From: Teichococcus aestuarii
GTDB lineage: Bacteria; Pseudomonadota; Alphaproteobacteria; Acetobacterales; Acetobacteraceae
Length of the DNA: 64,000 bases
Assembly (NCBI RefSeq): GCF_003116135.1
Contig: NZ_PDOA01000012.1
Location: forward strand, 62,001 to 126,000
Direction of reading: 5' to 3'
Under the pieces are notes generated by a model, which worked only from the letters and a program-made list of their open reading frames with translations, did not search any database and was not told the DNA's origin. The position numbers and the translations under genes were made by a program. The stretch's first letter is position 1, and the number at the start of each line of letters is the position of its first letter. This document shows positions 47,661 to 57,863 of the stretch, piece after piece.

Positions 47661-48893
47661 ATGGGCCTGATCCGCTCGCGTTCCGCCGTGGCGCCGCTGC
47701 GCCGTTCCCTGCGTTCCGAGGCGCGCCTGCCCAGCGTGGAGGCGCTGGTCGCCGCCGAGCGCCCGGCCGAGCCGGTGCTCTGCCTGCGCCCGGCTGTCAT
47801 CGCCGAGGCGGCGCGGGACTTCGTCGGCGGCTTCCCCGGCACCGTGCTCTACGCCGTGAAGTGCAACCCGGAGCCCGCCGTGCTGCGCGCGCTCTGGGAA
47901 GGCGGCGTGCGGCACTTCGACTGCGCCTCGGCCGCCGAGGTGGCGCTGGTGCGCAGCCTGTTCCCCGAGGCCGCCATCCACTTCATGCATCCGGTGAAGT
48001 CCCGCCCCGCCATCCGCGAGGCGTGGGAGCACCAGGGCGTGCGCGACTTCGTGCTGGACGATGCGAGCGAGCTCGCGAAGATCCTGGCGGAGACGGGCGC
48101 CGGCGCGGCCGATGGGCTGGGGCTGGTGGTGCGCATCGCGCCGCCGCCAGGGGGCGGTGCGCTGTACGACCTCTCCGGCAAGTTCGGCGCCGGGCTGGAG
48201 GAGGCGGTGGCCCTGCTGCGCGCGGCGCGCCCGCACGCGGCGCGGCTCGGCATCTCCTTCCATGTCGGCTCGCAGTGCATGGACCCGCTGGCCTACCGGC
48301 GTGCCATCGCGCTGGCGGGCCAGGCGATCCGCATGGCCGGGGTGGCGGTCGAGGTGGTCGATGTCGGCGGCGGCTTCCCGGTGGCCTATCCGGAGATCGA
48401 GCCGCTGCCGCTCGGCGCCTATTTCGCCGAGATCGAGGCGGCCTTCGAGGCGCTGGGCCTGCCGCAGGCTGAGCTGTGGGCGGAGCCGGGGCGTGCCCTG
48501 GCCGCCGCCGGCGGCTCCGTGGTGGTGCAGGTGCAGATGCGGCGCGGCGGGATGCTGTACGTGAACGATGGCGTCTATGGCAGCCTCTCCGATGCCGGTG
48601 CGCCGGGTTTCCGCTTCCCGGCGCGGCTGCTGCGGCCGGAGGGCGGCGCCTCGCCGGTGCGGCGCGGCTTCTCGCTCTTCGGCCCGACCTGCGACAGCGC
48701 CGACATCATGCGCGGCCCCTTCGAGCTGCCGGAGGATGTGCGGGAGGGCGACTGGATCGAGATCGGCCAGCTCGGGGCCTATGGCGCCTGCCTGCGCACC
48801 GGCTTCAACGGCTTCGACCGGGCCCGCCTGGCCGAGGTGGCCGACCGCGCCATGCTGGGCGACGTGGCGGAGGAACTGCCGCAGGCTGCGTGA
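47661..48893 (+). CDS. Ornithine (lysine) decarboxylase, PLP fold III
   Basis: Alanine-racemase-fold decarboxylase of 410 residues that makes putrescine (or cadaverine). PLP lysine Lys67 is in VLYAVKCNPEP; HVGSQCMDP, VVDVGGGFPVAYPEIE, WAEPGRALAA and the active-site FGPTCDSADIM with Cys-Asp are present. The start at 47661 follows GGGGG; a GTG at 47646 is an alternative. It comes after an agmatinase-like gene and a long structured leader, and is followed by a very strong terminator. Substrate choice between ornithine and lysine cannot be settled by eye. Confidence 0.93.
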   Translation: MGLIRSRSAVAPLRRSLRSEARLPSVEALVAAERPAEPVLCLRPAVIAEAARDFVGGFPGTVLYAVKCNPEPAVLRALWEGGVRHFDCASAAEVALVRSLFPEAAIHFMHPVKSRPAIREAWEHQGVRDFVLDDASELAKILAETGAGAADGLGLVVRIAPPPGGGALYDLSGKFGAGLEEAVALLRAARPHAARLGISFHVGSQCMDPLAYRRAIALAGQAIRMAGVAVEVVDVGGGFPVAYPEIEPLPLGAYFAEIEAAFEALGLPQAELWAEPGRALAAAGGSVVVQVQMRRGGMLYVNDGVYGSLSDAGAPGFRFPARLLRPEGGASPVRRGFSLFGPTCDSADIMRGPFELPEDVREGDWIEIGQLGAYGACLRTGFNGFDRARLAEVADRAMLGDVAEELPQAA

Positions 48894-48916
48894 CGGACAG
48901 GAAGAAGATGATGGGG

Positions 48917-48954
48917 GGCGGGGAAGAAGGAATTCTTCCCCGCCTTTCTTTTTT
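48917..48954 (+). terminator. Rho-independent terminator after the decarboxylase gene
   Basis: GGCGGGGAAGAA (48917-48928), loop GGAA, TTCTTCCCCGCC (48933-48944), then TTTCTTTTTT. Twelve-base perfect stem with a T-run on the plus strand, 23 bases after the stop codon. It also separates the convergent efflux operon. Confidence 0.9.
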
Positions 48955-51900
48955 CATGCCCGCCGCGGCACCAGCGCCCCGCCACGGTGCCGCAGCCTGT
49001 CGAGCGCCAGGAAGATGACCGGGGTGGTGTAGAGCGTCAGCAGCTGCGACACGACGAGCCCGCCGATGATGGTGATGCCGAGCGGCTGGCGCATCTCCGC
49101 CCCCGTGCCGGTGCCCACCGCCAGCGGCACCGCGCCGAGCAGCGCGGCAAGCGTGGTCATCAGGATCGGCCGGAAGCGGTCCCGGCAGGCGGCCAGGATG
49201 GCTTCCTCGCCGCCGATGCCCTTCTCCCGCTCATGCTCCAGCGCGAAATCCACCAGCATGATGGCGTTCTTCTTGACGATGCCCATCAGCAGGATGATGC
49301 CGATCAGCGCCATCACCGAGAGCGGGATGCCGGTGATCACCATGGCCAGCAGCGCGCCCAACCCCGCCGTGGGCAGGGTGGAGATGATGGTCAGCGGGTG
49401 GATGAAGCTCTCGTAGAGCACGCCCAGCACGATGTAGATGGCCAGCACCGCGCCCAGGATCAGCAGCGGCTGCGAGCGGCTGAAATCCTGGAAGGCGGCG
49501 GCGTTGCCGCCATATTGCGCGCGCAGCGTGCCGGGCAGCATCACCTCGCGCTCGGCCTGCTGCACCAGCGCCGTGGCGTCGCCCAGCGCCAGGCCGGGGC
49601 CGAGGTTGAAGCTGATGGTGGTGGCCGGGAACTGGCCGCGATGCGTGACGCGCAGCGGCGCCACGTCCCGCTCCACCCGCGCCACGGCGGCGAGGGGCAC
49701 CTGCGCGCCGTCCCGCCCGGGGACGAAGATGCGGTCGAGCTGCACCGCGCCTTGCTGCAGGGCAGGGTCGATCTCCAGCACCACCTTGTACTGGTTGCGG
49801 GCGCCGTAGAGCGTCGAGATCTGCCGCTGCGAGAAGGCGTTGTTGAAGGCGCTGCTGATGGCGGTGATGGAGACGCCGAGCCGCGCCGCCGCGTCGCGGT
49901 CGATGATGACGCGGTTGGTGAGGCCGGAGCGCTCCTGGTCGCTGGAGACATCGGCGATGCCGGGCACGGTGCGCAGCTTCTCGACCATGGTGTTGGTCCA
50001 GGTGCGGAGCTCCTCCAGGTCGGTGCCGAGCAGGATGTAGGAATAGGCGGCGTTGCCCGGCCGGCCGCCCACAAACAGATCCTGCTGCGCGCGCAGGAAG
50101 GCGTTGACGCCGGGGACGCGGCCGAGCGGGGCGCGCAGCCGCTCGATCACCTGCGCCGCCGAGGCATCCCGCTCGGCGCGCGGCTTGAGCGCGATGTAGA
50201 ACTGCCCCGTGTTGGTGCCGCCGCTCCAGCTGCTGCCGCCGATCTGCGAGCCGACGCTGGCCACCGCCGGGTCGCGCAGGATGATGCGGGTGAGCTGCTC
50301 TTGGTAGCCCACCATGGTGGCGAAGGAGGTGTCCGGCGCCGCCTGGGCGTTGCCGGCCAGCAGCCCGGTGTCCTGCTCCGGGAACAGCCCCTTGGGCACG
50401 CTCATGTAGAGCCACACCGTCAGCACCAGGAAGCCGAGGCTGGCCAGCAGCGACAGCCAGCGGAAGCGCAGCACCCAGCCCAGCGACCACATGTAGCCGC
50501 GGATGATCCCGTCCATGCCCGCCTCGAAGGCGCGGCCGAAGCGGCCGGGCGGGCGCTCCTCGGCACGGCCGAGATGGGCGGCCAGCATCGGCGTCAGCGT
50601 CAGCGCCAGCACCGCCGAGATCAGCACCGCGATGGCCATGGTGGCGGAGAATTCGCGGAACAGCCGGCCGACGATGCCCTCCATCGCCAGCAGCGGGATG
50701 AACACCGCCACCAGCGAGAGGGTGATGGAGACGATGGTGAAGCCGATCTGTCGCGCGCCCTCCAGCGCCGCCTCGAAGGGCGCCATGCCGCGCTCGCGCA
50801 TCCGCGCCATGTTCTCGATCATGACGATGGCGTCGTCGACGACGAAGCCCACCGAGACGATCAGCGCCATCAGCGAGAAGTTGTTGAGCGAGTAGCCCAT
50901 CAGCCAGATGACGAAGAGCGTGCCGAGCAGCGAGAGCGGCACGGTGACGCTGGCCGCCACCACCGGCCCGGTGCGCCGCAGGAACAGCGCCACCACGCCG
51001 ATCACCAGCGCCACGGTGATCAGCAGCGTCAGCTCCACCTCCTCGACGCTGGCGCGGATGGTGCCGGAGCGGTCGCTCATCGTCTCGATGCGCACGCCGC
51101 CGGGCACCCAGCGCTCCAGCTGCGGCAGCATGGCGCGCACGCCGTCCACCACCTCCAGCACGTTGGCGTCGGCCTGCTTGAAGACCATCATCAGGATGGC
51201 CGGGCGCTCGTTGAACCAGGCGGCCTGGCGGCGGGAGCGGGTGGCGTCGGTGACGCTGGCGATCTGCGACAGGCGCAGCACGCCCCCCTCCGCGGTGCGG
51301 ATGACCAGCGGCGCGTACTGCGCGGCGCGGTCCAGCCGGTCGTTCACCGCGAGGCTGGTGGCCTGCTCCGGCCCCTCGATATGCCCCACCGGCTGGGTGA
51401 TGTTGGCCTGGGTGACGGCGGTGCGGATGTCCTCGAAGGAAACGCCCGCCGCCGCCGCCGCGTCCGGGTTCACCGCGATGCGCACGGCCGGCTGGTCGGC
51501 GCCGCCCACCTGCACCTGCGCGACACCCTTCACCTGCGCCAGGCGCTGCGCCACGATGCTGTCCGCCACGTCGTAGAGCGCGCTGGCGCGCAGCGTGTCG
51601 GCGGTCATGGCCAGGATCAGCACCGGCGCGTCGGCCGGGTTGATCTTGCGGATGCTGGGTGGGTTGGGCAGGCCGGAGGGCAGGTCCTCGCGCGCCGCGT
51701 TCACCGCCGCCTGCACGTCCCGCGCCGCGTCCGACTGGGTGCGGGAGAGGTCGAACTGGATGATGATGTTGCCGGTGCCGGTGCTGGCGAAGGAGGTCAT
51801 CTCCGTGATGCCCGCCACCTCGCCGATGCGCCGCTCCAGCGGCGCGATGACGGTGGCCGCCAGCGTCTCCGGGTTGGCGCCGGGCTGGCTGACGCTGACG

Positions 51901-52040
51901 AACAGCGTCGGGATATCGACGCGCGGCATGGCCGAGACGGGCAGCTCGCGCAGCGCCACCAGCCCGGCCAGCGCCAGCCCGACGGCCAGCAGCACCGTGG
52001 CCACCGGCCGCCGCAGGAAGGGGGCGGAGATGGAGAACAT
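48954..52040 (-). CDS. RND efflux pump permease (MdtC/MuxC-like)
   Basis: Inner-membrane proton-driven efflux pump, 1028 residues, with 12 predicted helices and two large periplasmic loops. Starts FSISAPFLRRPVATVLLAVG; the proton relay region of helix 4 reads SVGFVVDDAIVMIENMARM (the Asp-Asp pair), typical of the drug/MdtBC group and not of the heavy-metal (HME) group. C-terminal part GIILLMGIVKKNAIMLVDFAL. It starts 4 bases after the stop of a second RND gene, so the two probably form a mixed trimer as in MdtBC. Last gene of a seven-gene unit. Confidence 0.93.
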   Translation of the reverse strand: MFSISAPFLRRPVATVLLAVGLALAGLVALRELPVSAMPRVDIPTLFVSVSQPGANPETLAATVIAPLERRIGEVAGITEMTSFASTGTGNIIIQFDLSRTQSDAARDVQAAVNAAREDLPSGLPNPPSIRKINPADAPVLILAMTADTLRASALYDVADSIVAQRLAQVKGVAQVQVGGADQPAVRIAVNPDAAAAAGVSFEDIRTAVTQANITQPVGHIEGPEQATSLAVNDRLDRAAQYAPLVIRTAEGGVLRLSQIASVTDATRSRRQAAWFNERPAILMMVFKQADANVLEVVDGVRAMLPQLERWVPGGVRIETMSDRSGTIRASVEEVELTLLITVALVIGVVALFLRRTGPVVAASVTVPLSLLGTLFVIWLMGYSLNNFSLMALIVSVGFVVDDAIVMIENMARMRERGMAPFEAALEGARQIGFTIVSITLSLVAVFIPLLAMEGIVGRLFREFSATMAIAVLISAVLALTLTPMLAAHLGRAEERPPGRFGRAFEAGMDGIIRGYMWSLGWVLRFRWLSLLASLGFLVLTVWLYMSVPKGLFPEQDTGLLAGNAQAAPDTSFATMVGYQEQLTRIILRDPAVASVGSQIGGSSWSGGTNTGQFYIALKPRAERDASAAQVIERLRAPLGRVPGVNAFLRAQQDLFVGGRPGNAAYSYILLGTDLEELRTWTNTMVEKLRTVPGIADVSSDQERSGLTNRVIIDRDAAARLGVSITAISSAFNNAFSQRQISTLYGARNQYKVVLEIDPALQQGAVQLDRIFVPGRDGAQVPLAAVARVERDVAPLRVTHRGQFPATTISFNLGPGLALGDATALVQQAEREVMLPGTLRAQYGGNAAAFQDFSRSQPLLILGAVLAIYIVLGVLYESFIHPLTIISTLPTAGLGALLAMVITGIPLSVMALIGIILLMGIVKKNAIMLVDFALEHEREKGIGGEEAILAACRDRFRPILMTTLAALLGAVPLAVGTGTGAEMRQPLGITIIGGLVVSQLLTLYTTPVIFLALDRLRHRGGALVPRRA

Positions 52041-52044
52041 CGCC

Positions 52045-55000
52045 TCAGGCCGCCTTTTCCCGGCCGCGCCGGCCCAGCACGGCGCGCAGCTCCTCGAGCC
52101 CCAGATAGACCGCGGGCGTGGTGAACAGCGTGACGAGCTGGCTCAGCAGCAGCCCGCCCACGATGGAGACGCCGAGCGGCAGCCGCAGCTCGGAGCCAAC
52201 GCCCGATTGCAGCACCAGAGGCAGGGCGCCGAGCAGGGCGGCGGCGGTGGTCATCATGATCGGGCGGAAGCGCAGCAGCGCCGCCTCGCGGATCGCGTCG
52301 CGCGGGCTCATGCCGTGGTCGCGCTGCGCCTCCAGCGCGAAGTCGATCATCATGATGGCGTTCTTCTTGACGATGCCCATCAGCAGGATGATGCCGATCA
52401 GCCCCACCACGGAGAGATCCAGCCCCCACAGCTCCAGCGCCAGCAGCGCGCCGATGCCGGCCGAGGGCAGGGTGGAGAGGATGGTGATGGGGTGGATGAA
52501 GCTCTCGTAGAGCACGCCGAGCACGATGTAGATGACCACCACGGCGGCCAGGATCAGCCAGGGCTGCCCCTCCAGCGATGAGGCGAACTCCGCCGCGTCG
52601 CCGGCGAAGCGGCCGGCGATGCTGTCGGGCAGGCCGATCTGCTGGCCGGCGGCGGTGATGTCGGCGATCGCCTGGCCCAGCGCCATGCCCGGCGCCAGGT
52701 TGAAGCTGATGGTGACGGCGGGGAACTGGTTCTCCCGCGTCACCAGCAGCGGGCCGCTGGTGCGGGTGAAGCGGGCGATCTCGGCCAGCGGCACCTGGGC
52801 GTTGTCGGCGCCCGGCACGCGCAGCTGGCCGATGGCGGTGGGGTCCTGCCGCAGCCGGTCGGAGGCTTCCAGCACCACGCGGTACTGGTTGCTCTGGCCG
52901 TAGATGGTGGAGATCTGCCGCTGGCCGAAGGCGTTGTAGAGGGCGTTGTCGATCGCCTGCATCGAGACGCCGAGCCGCGCCGCGCGGTCGCGGTCCACCT
53001 CGATGGCCAGGCGCAGCCCCTCGTCGCGCTGGTCGGTCGCCACGTCGCGCAGGCCGGGCAGGGCGCGCAGCCGCTCCAGCACGCGCGGCGCCCAGAGGGA
53101 GAGGGTGGCGGCGTCGGAATCGGTCAGGGTGTACTGGTACTGGGTGGTGCTGATGCGCGGGCTGATCTGGATGTCCTGCACCGCCTGCGGGTAGGCGACG
53201 ATGCCCGGCACCTCGGCCAGCTTCGGCTTCAGCCGCTCGATGACGCCCTGCGCGTCGAGCCCCCGCTCGGCGCGCGGGCGCAGGATGGCGGTGATGCGGC
53301 CGGTGTTCTGCGCCGGGTTCAGCGCGCCGGCGCCGGCCACGGCGGTGACGGAGGCCACGGCGGGGTCCTGGCGCACCACCTCGGCCAGCTTCGCCTGCGC
53401 CTCGGCCGAGCGGGCGAAGGAGGCATCCTGCGGCACCTCGGTGGTGATGCTGATCAGCCCCGTATCCTGCACCGGCAGGAAGCCCTTGGGCATGACGACG
53501 TAGAGCCAGGCGGTGAGCGCCACGGTCAGCAGCGCCGCCAGCAGGGTCAGCCCCTGGTGGCGCATGGTGACGGCCAGCGCCCGGCCATAGCCGAGGCGCA
53601 TCCGCTCGAAGCCGTTCTCGAACCAGCGCGTGCTCCAGCCCGGCTGGTGCCCGCCGCGCAGGACGAGGGCGCACATCATCGGCGTCAGCGTCAGCGAGAC
53701 CACCATGGAGACCAGCACGGCGGCGGTCAGCGTCTCGGCGAATTCGCGGAACAGCCGGCCGATCACCCCCTCCATGAACAGCAGCGGGATGAACACCGCC
53801 ACCAGCGAGAGGGTGAGCGAGACGATGGTGAAGGCGATCTGCCTGGAGCCCTCGAAGGCGGCCTCCAGCGGGCGCATCCCCTTCTCGATCAGCCGCACGA
53901 TGTTCTCGATCATGACGATGGCGTCGTCGACGACGAAGCCCGTCGCGATGGTCAGCGCCATCAGCGAGAGGTTGTCGAGCGAGTAGCCCATCACCGCCAT
54001 GATGCCGAAGGTGCCGACGATGGAGAGCGGCAGCGCCACGGCGGGAACCAGCGTCGCCCGCCCGCTGCCGAGGAACAGGTAGATCACCCCCACCACCAGC
54101 GCGATCGCCAGCACCAGGGTGAGCTGCACCTCATGCACCGAGGCGCGGATCGTCTCCGTGCGGTCGGACACCACCTGGAGGCGGGCGCCGGCGGGGATGG
54201 CGGCCTGCAACTCGGGCAGCAGGCGCTGGATGCGCTCCACCGTCTGCACGATGTTGGCGCCGGGCTGGCGCTGCACGTCGATCAGCACGGCGGGGCGGCC
54301 GTTGAACCAGGCGCCGTTGCGCTCGTTCTCCAGCGTCTCCACCGCCTCGCCCACGTCGCGCAGCCGCACCGGCGCGTTGCCCTGCCAGGCGATGATGACG
54401 TCGGCGAACTCGGCGGCCGAGTTGATCTGGTCGTTGGCGAGAATGGAGGAGGCCTGGCGCGGCCCATCCAGCGACCCCTTCGGGCTGTTCTGGTTGGCGG
54501 CGGTGACGGCGGTGCGCACCGTCTCCATGCTGAGGCCATAGGCCGCCAGCCGGAGCGGATCGACCCGCAGCCGCACGGCGGGGCGCATGTTGCCCTGCAC
54601 CGTGACGCGGCCGACGCCGCTGGCCTGGGAGAGCTTCTGCGCGATCAGCGTGTCCGCGAGGTCGGAGAGCCGCATGATGGGCAGCGTCTCCGAGGTCAGC
54701 GCCAGGGTGATCACCGGCGGGTCGGCCGGGTTCACCTTGGCATAGACGGGCGGGTAGGGCAGGGAGGAGGGCAGGGTGCCGCGCGCCGCGTCCAGCGCCG
54801 CCTGCACGTCCTGCGCCGCCTCGTCGATGCTCTTGTCCAGCCGGAATTGCAGCGTGATGCGGCTGACCCCCGGCCCGCTGACCGAGGACATCACCTGCAG
54901 CCCCGCGATCTGCGCGAACTGCCGCTCCAGCGGCGCGGTGATCAGCACCGCCGCCGTATCCGGCGAGGCGCCGGGCAGCTGCGTCGTCACCTCGATGGTG

Positions 55001-55128
55001 GGGAAGTCCACCTCCGGCAGCGAGGAGACCGGCAGCCGCATGTAGCCGAACAGCCCGGCCAGCAGCACGGCCACCGCCAGCAGCGTGGTGGCGACCGGCC
55101 GGGCGATGAAGGGGGCGGCGATGTTCAT
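52045..55128 (-). CDS. RND efflux pump permease (MdtB/MuxB-like)
   Basis: First of two RND pump subunits, 1027 residues. Starts NIAAPFIARPVATTLLAVAVLLAG and has LSMETVRTAVTAANQNSPKG, ATGFVVDDAIVMIENIVRLIE (helix 4 Asp pair) and IGIILLMGIVKKNAIMMIDFAL. These features fit the MdtB branch. The ATG overlaps the stop of the adaptor gene by 4 bases. The tandem pair suggests a heteromeric MdtABC-type system extruding bile-salt-like, flavonoid or drug compounds; the substrate here is unknown. Confidence 0.94.
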   Translation of the reverse strand: MNIAAPFIARPVATTLLAVAVLLAGLFGYMRLPVSSLPEVDFPTIEVTTQLPGASPDTAAVLITAPLERQFAQIAGLQVMSSVSGPGVSRITLQFRLDKSIDEAAQDVQAALDAARGTLPSSLPYPPVYAKVNPADPPVITLALTSETLPIMRLSDLADTLIAQKLSQASGVGRVTVQGNMRPAVRLRVDPLRLAAYGLSMETVRTAVTAANQNSPKGSLDGPRQASSILANDQINSAAEFADVIIAWQGNAPVRLRDVGEAVETLENERNGAWFNGRPAVLIDVQRQPGANIVQTVERIQRLLPELQAAIPAGARLQVVSDRTETIRASVHEVQLTLVLAIALVVGVIYLFLGSGRATLVPAVALPLSIVGTFGIMAVMGYSLDNLSLMALTIATGFVVDDAIVMIENIVRLIEKGMRPLEAAFEGSRQIAFTIVSLTLSLVAVFIPLLFMEGVIGRLFREFAETLTAAVLVSMVVSLTLTPMMCALVLRGGHQPGWSTRWFENGFERMRLGYGRALAVTMRHQGLTLLAALLTVALTAWLYVVMPKGFLPVQDTGLISITTEVPQDASFARSAEAQAKLAEVVRQDPAVASVTAVAGAGALNPAQNTGRITAILRPRAERGLDAQGVIERLKPKLAEVPGIVAYPQAVQDIQISPRISTTQYQYTLTDSDAATLSLWAPRVLERLRALPGLRDVATDQRDEGLRLAIEVDRDRAARLGVSMQAIDNALYNAFGQRQISTIYGQSNQYRVVLEASDRLRQDPTAIGQLRVPGADNAQVPLAEIARFTRTSGPLLVTRENQFPAVTISFNLAPGMALGQAIADITAAGQQIGLPDSIAGRFAGDAAEFASSLEGQPWLILAAVVVIYIVLGVLYESFIHPITILSTLPSAGIGALLALELWGLDLSVVGLIGIILLMGIVKKNAIMMIDFALEAQRDHGMSPRDAIREAALLRFRPIMMTTAAALLGALPLVLQSGVGSELRLPLGVSIVGGLLLSQLVTLFTTPAVYLGLEELRAVLGRRGREKAA

Positions 55129-56441
55129 GGCGTGCCGCCGCCATTGGCCGCCTGGCGGCGCGGGCGGCGCTCGGCCCCGGCGCCGGGCGGCGCGGCGCCG
55201 GCGGGCGCCTCGGCGCTGGCGGGGACGATGCGGCTGCCATTGTTCAGCCGCAGCCCGCCGGAGGTCACCACCTGCTCGCCGGGCTTCAGCCCCTCACGCA
55301 CCACAGCCTCGGCCAGGGTCACGGCGCCCAGGGCGAGCGGCCGCTGCTCCACCGTGTTGTCGGGCTTCGCGACGAAGGCATAGGGCCCGTTCGGCCCCTG
55401 CTGCACCGCCACCAGCGGGATCACGATGGCGCCCGGCACCGTCTCGATCGCCAGCCGCAGGCTGACGAAGGCGCCCGGCCAGAGCCGCATGTCGTCGTTC
55501 GGGAACACGGCCTTCACCCGCACCGTACCGGTGGTGGCCTCGATCTGGTTGTCGATGGTCAGCACCGTGCCGCGCGCCGGCTCGGCCCGCGCCACGGCGG
55601 CCGCGGCGGGCGGCGCGCCGGCCCCGCGCGTGGTGGCCTGGCCGGAGACCGGCTCGGGCAGCGTCTCCACCGTCACCGGCCCTGCCGCCATGGCACGCCG
55701 CAGCCGCGCCAGCTCGCCCTGCGGCAGGGTGAAGCTGACGGCGATGGGCCGCATCTGCGTGATGGTGACGATGCCGGTGGCATCGCCGCTGCTCACCAGG
55801 TTGCCCGCGTCCACGCCGCGCAGGCCGATGCGGCCATCGATCGGCGCGCGGATGGTGGTGTAGTCCAGCTGGGCGCGTGCGGTGTCGATGGCCGCCTGGT
55901 CCTGCGCCACCTGCGCCTCGTACATCGCCACCTGGGCGCGCTGCGTGTCCACCTGCTGGCGGGTCACGCCGCTGGCCGAGAGCAGGCCCTGGTAGCGCCG
56001 CAGGTCTGCGCGGGCGTTCTCCAGTTGCGCCTGGTCGTAGGCCTTCCTGGCCTCGGCCTGGGCCAGGGCGGCGGCGTAGGTGCGGTCGTCGATGCGGGCC
56101 AGGATCTCGCCGGCCTTCACCTCCTGCCCCTCCTGGAAGCGCACTTCCATGAGTTGCCCGCTCACCTGCGAGCGGACGGTGATGCTGTTCAGCGCCTGCA
56201 CCGTGCCCAGCGCGTCGAGCGTCAGCACGAGGTCCTTCTGCGCCGCCGCCGCCAGGGTGACAGGGATCGGGATGCCGCCCCCCGGCCCGCGCCGGCCGCC
56301 CGGGGCTCCGGGCGCGGTCTGGGCGGCGCTCTGCCCGGCCGGGGCGGCGGCCTCCTGGCGCTGCTTCCAGAGGTAGTAGCCGCCGCCGCCCGCCCCGAGG
56401 ACGAGCAACAGCAGAAGGAGAAGGCGGGAGCGGGACATCAT
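55125..56441 (-). CDS. Efflux RND periplasmic adaptor (MdtA-like)
   Basis: Membrane fusion protein linking pump and outer-membrane channel. N-terminal anchor LLLLLLLVLGAGGGGYYLW, then QVSGQLMEVRFQEGQEVKAGEILARIDDRTY (lipoyl half), a coiled-coil hairpin of about 75 residues, VDAGNLVSSGDATGIVTI, and C-terminal PFVALQQGPNGPYAFV-type segment. 438 residues; the C-terminal tail is Pro/Ala-rich. It follows the outer-membrane gene by 13 bases and overlaps the first pump gene by 4. Confidence 0.94.
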   Translation of the reverse strand: MMSRSRLLLLLLLVLGAGGGGYYLWKQRQEAAAPAGQSAAQTAPGAPGGRRGPGGGIPIPVTLAAAAQKDLVLTLDALGTVQALNSITVRSQVSGQLMEVRFQEGQEVKAGEILARIDDRTYAAALAQAEARKAYDQAQLENARADLRRYQGLLSASGVTRQQVDTQRAQVAMYEAQVAQDQAAIDTARAQLDYTTIRAPIDGRIGLRGVDAGNLVSSGDATGIVTITQMRPIAVSFTLPQGELARLRRAMAAGPVTVETLPEPVSGQATTRGAGAPPAAAAVARAEPARGTVLTIDNQIEATTGTVRVKAVFPNDDMRLWPGAFVSLRLAIETVPGAIVIPLVAVQQGPNGPYAFVAKPDNTVEQRPLALGAVTLAEAVVREGLKPGEQVVTSGGLRLNNGSRIVPASAEAPAGAAPPGAGAERRPRRQAANGGGTP

Positions 56442-56454
56442 GCGTTCCAGGGCT

Positions 56455-57861
56455 CTATCGCCAGCCGCCGCCCAGCGCGCGGAACAGCGCGACGGCGGCC
56501 TGCAGCCGGGCGAGCCGCGCCTGCACCAAGCTGACGCGGGTGGAGAACAGGGATTGCTGCGTGTTCAGCAGGGTGATCAGGTTGATGGTGCCGGCGCGCA
56601 GCTGCGCCTCGGCGATGCCGAAGGCGCGCTCGGCGCGCGCATTGGCCTCGGCGCGCAGTGCCTCCTGCGCCGTGGTCTCGCGCAGCGCCACCAGCGCGTC
56701 CTCCGTGTCCTGCAGCGCGGCGACGATGGCGCGGCGGTACTCGATCAGCAGCTCCTCCGCCTGTGCCTGGCTCAGCGCCACCTGGCCGCGCCGGGCGCCG
56801 CCGTCGAAGATGGTCTGCGCCAGCCCGGCGACGAGGGAGAAGAACTGCGCCTCCGGCCGCAGCAGCGTGCCCAGCGCCGCCGACTGCAAGCCGCCCTGGG
56901 CGGAGAGGCTGATGCTGGGCAGCAGCGCCGCGCGAGCGGCGGCCACATTGGCGCTGGCGGCGGCCAGGCCGGCCTCGGCCGCCAGCACGTCCGGCCGGCG
57001 GGCCAGGAGGTCGGCCGGCTGGCCCGGCGCCGCCTCGGGGATGCGCAGCCGGTCGAAGGCACCGGCGCCGAGGGTGAAGCTCTGCGGCGGCTGGCCGGTC
57101 AGCAGGGCCAGGGCGTTGCGGTTCTGCGCCGCGCTCTGCCGCAGGCCGGGGATGTTGGCCTCCACCTGGGCCACCACCGTCTCCTGCTGCGCAAGGTCGA
57201 GCCCCGTGGCCACGCCGAAGTTCACCTGCTGGCGGATCACGCCCAGGGTGCGGCGCGCCGCGTCCAGGTTGGCCTCCTGCACGCGCAGCTCCTCCTCGGC
57301 GGCGAGGAGGTTGAAATAGGTGTTGGCCACCGAGGCCTCGGTGGTCAGCAGCACCGTGCCGGCGTCGAAGCGGGTGGCGCGGGCATTCTGCGCGGCGGCC
57401 TCGGCGGAGGCGCTGTTGCGGCCCCAGAAATCGATCTCGTAGCTGGCGGTGAGGGTGGCGTCGTAGCGCGTCGCGTTGCGGTTGCGGGAAAGGCCGGAGG
57501 CGGTGCTGCGGGACTGGGTGACGCCGCTGTCCACCGCCAGCGTCGGCAGCAGGGCGGCGCCGGCGATGCGCAGCTGCGCATCGGCCTGCCGCACCCGCGC
57601 GGCGGCGGCGGCGAGGTCGAAATTGCCCGCAATCGCCGCCTGCATCAGCGCATCCAGCGCCGGCGCGTTGAAGCCGCGCCACCATTCCGGCTCCGGCCAG
57701 CGCACCGGCGCCGCGGCGGCGGGGTCGAGGAAACGGCCAGGCAGGTCGAGGCCGGAGAGCGCCGGCTCCGGCTTCGGGCCGCAGGCGGCCAGCAGGGCCA
57801 GCAGCGCCAGCGGGTACCATGCCGTGGCGTGGCACGCCTTGCGGCTCAGGGACATCGGCAT
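56455..57861 (-). CDS. Outer-membrane efflux lipoprotein (NodT family)
   Basis: TolC-type outer-membrane channel of 468 residues. The lipoprotein signal ends in LLAACGPKP. The body shows PEPEWWRGFNAPALDALMQAA near the start, ADAQLRIAGAALLPTLAVDSG, YEIDFWGRNSASAEAA, LARRPDVLAAEAGLAAASANV and AGLAQTIFDGGARRGQVALSQ, hallmark NodT/OprM segments in both repeats. It begins 2 bases after the stop of the metal-sensor-like gene. Confidence 0.94.
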   Translation of the reverse strand: MPMSLSRKACHATAWYPLALLALLAACGPKPEPALSGLDLPGRFLDPAAAAPVRWPEPEWWRGFNAPALDALMQAAIAGNFDLAAAAARVRQADAQLRIAGAALLPTLAVDSGVTQSRSTASGLSRNRNATRYDATLTASYEIDFWGRNSASAEAAAQNARATRFDAGTVLLTTEASVANTYFNLLAAEEELRVQEANLDAARRTLGVIRQQVNFGVATGLDLAQQETVVAQVEANIPGLRQSAAQNRNALALLTGQPPQSFTLGAGAFDRLRIPEAAPGQPADLLARRPDVLAAEAGLAAASANVAAARAALLPSISLSAQGGLQSAALGTLLRPEAQFFSLVAGLAQTIFDGGARRGQVALSQAQAEELLIEYRRAIVAALQDTEDALVALRETTAQEALRAEANARAERAFGIAEAQLRAGTINLITLLNTQQSLFSTRVSLVQARLARLQAAVALFRALGGGWR

Positions 57862-57863
57862 GG

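Noticed and set aside
48987-52124. Long plus-strand open frame opposite the RND pump
   Set aside because: His/Gln/Arg-rich shadow of a well conserved pump gene on the other strand.
48954-55128. Heavy-metal (CzcA-type) RND pumps
   Set aside because: Helix 4 reads VVDDAIVMIEN as in drug-type MdtBC pumps rather than the heavy-metal pattern, although a metal-sensor-like gene is upstream.
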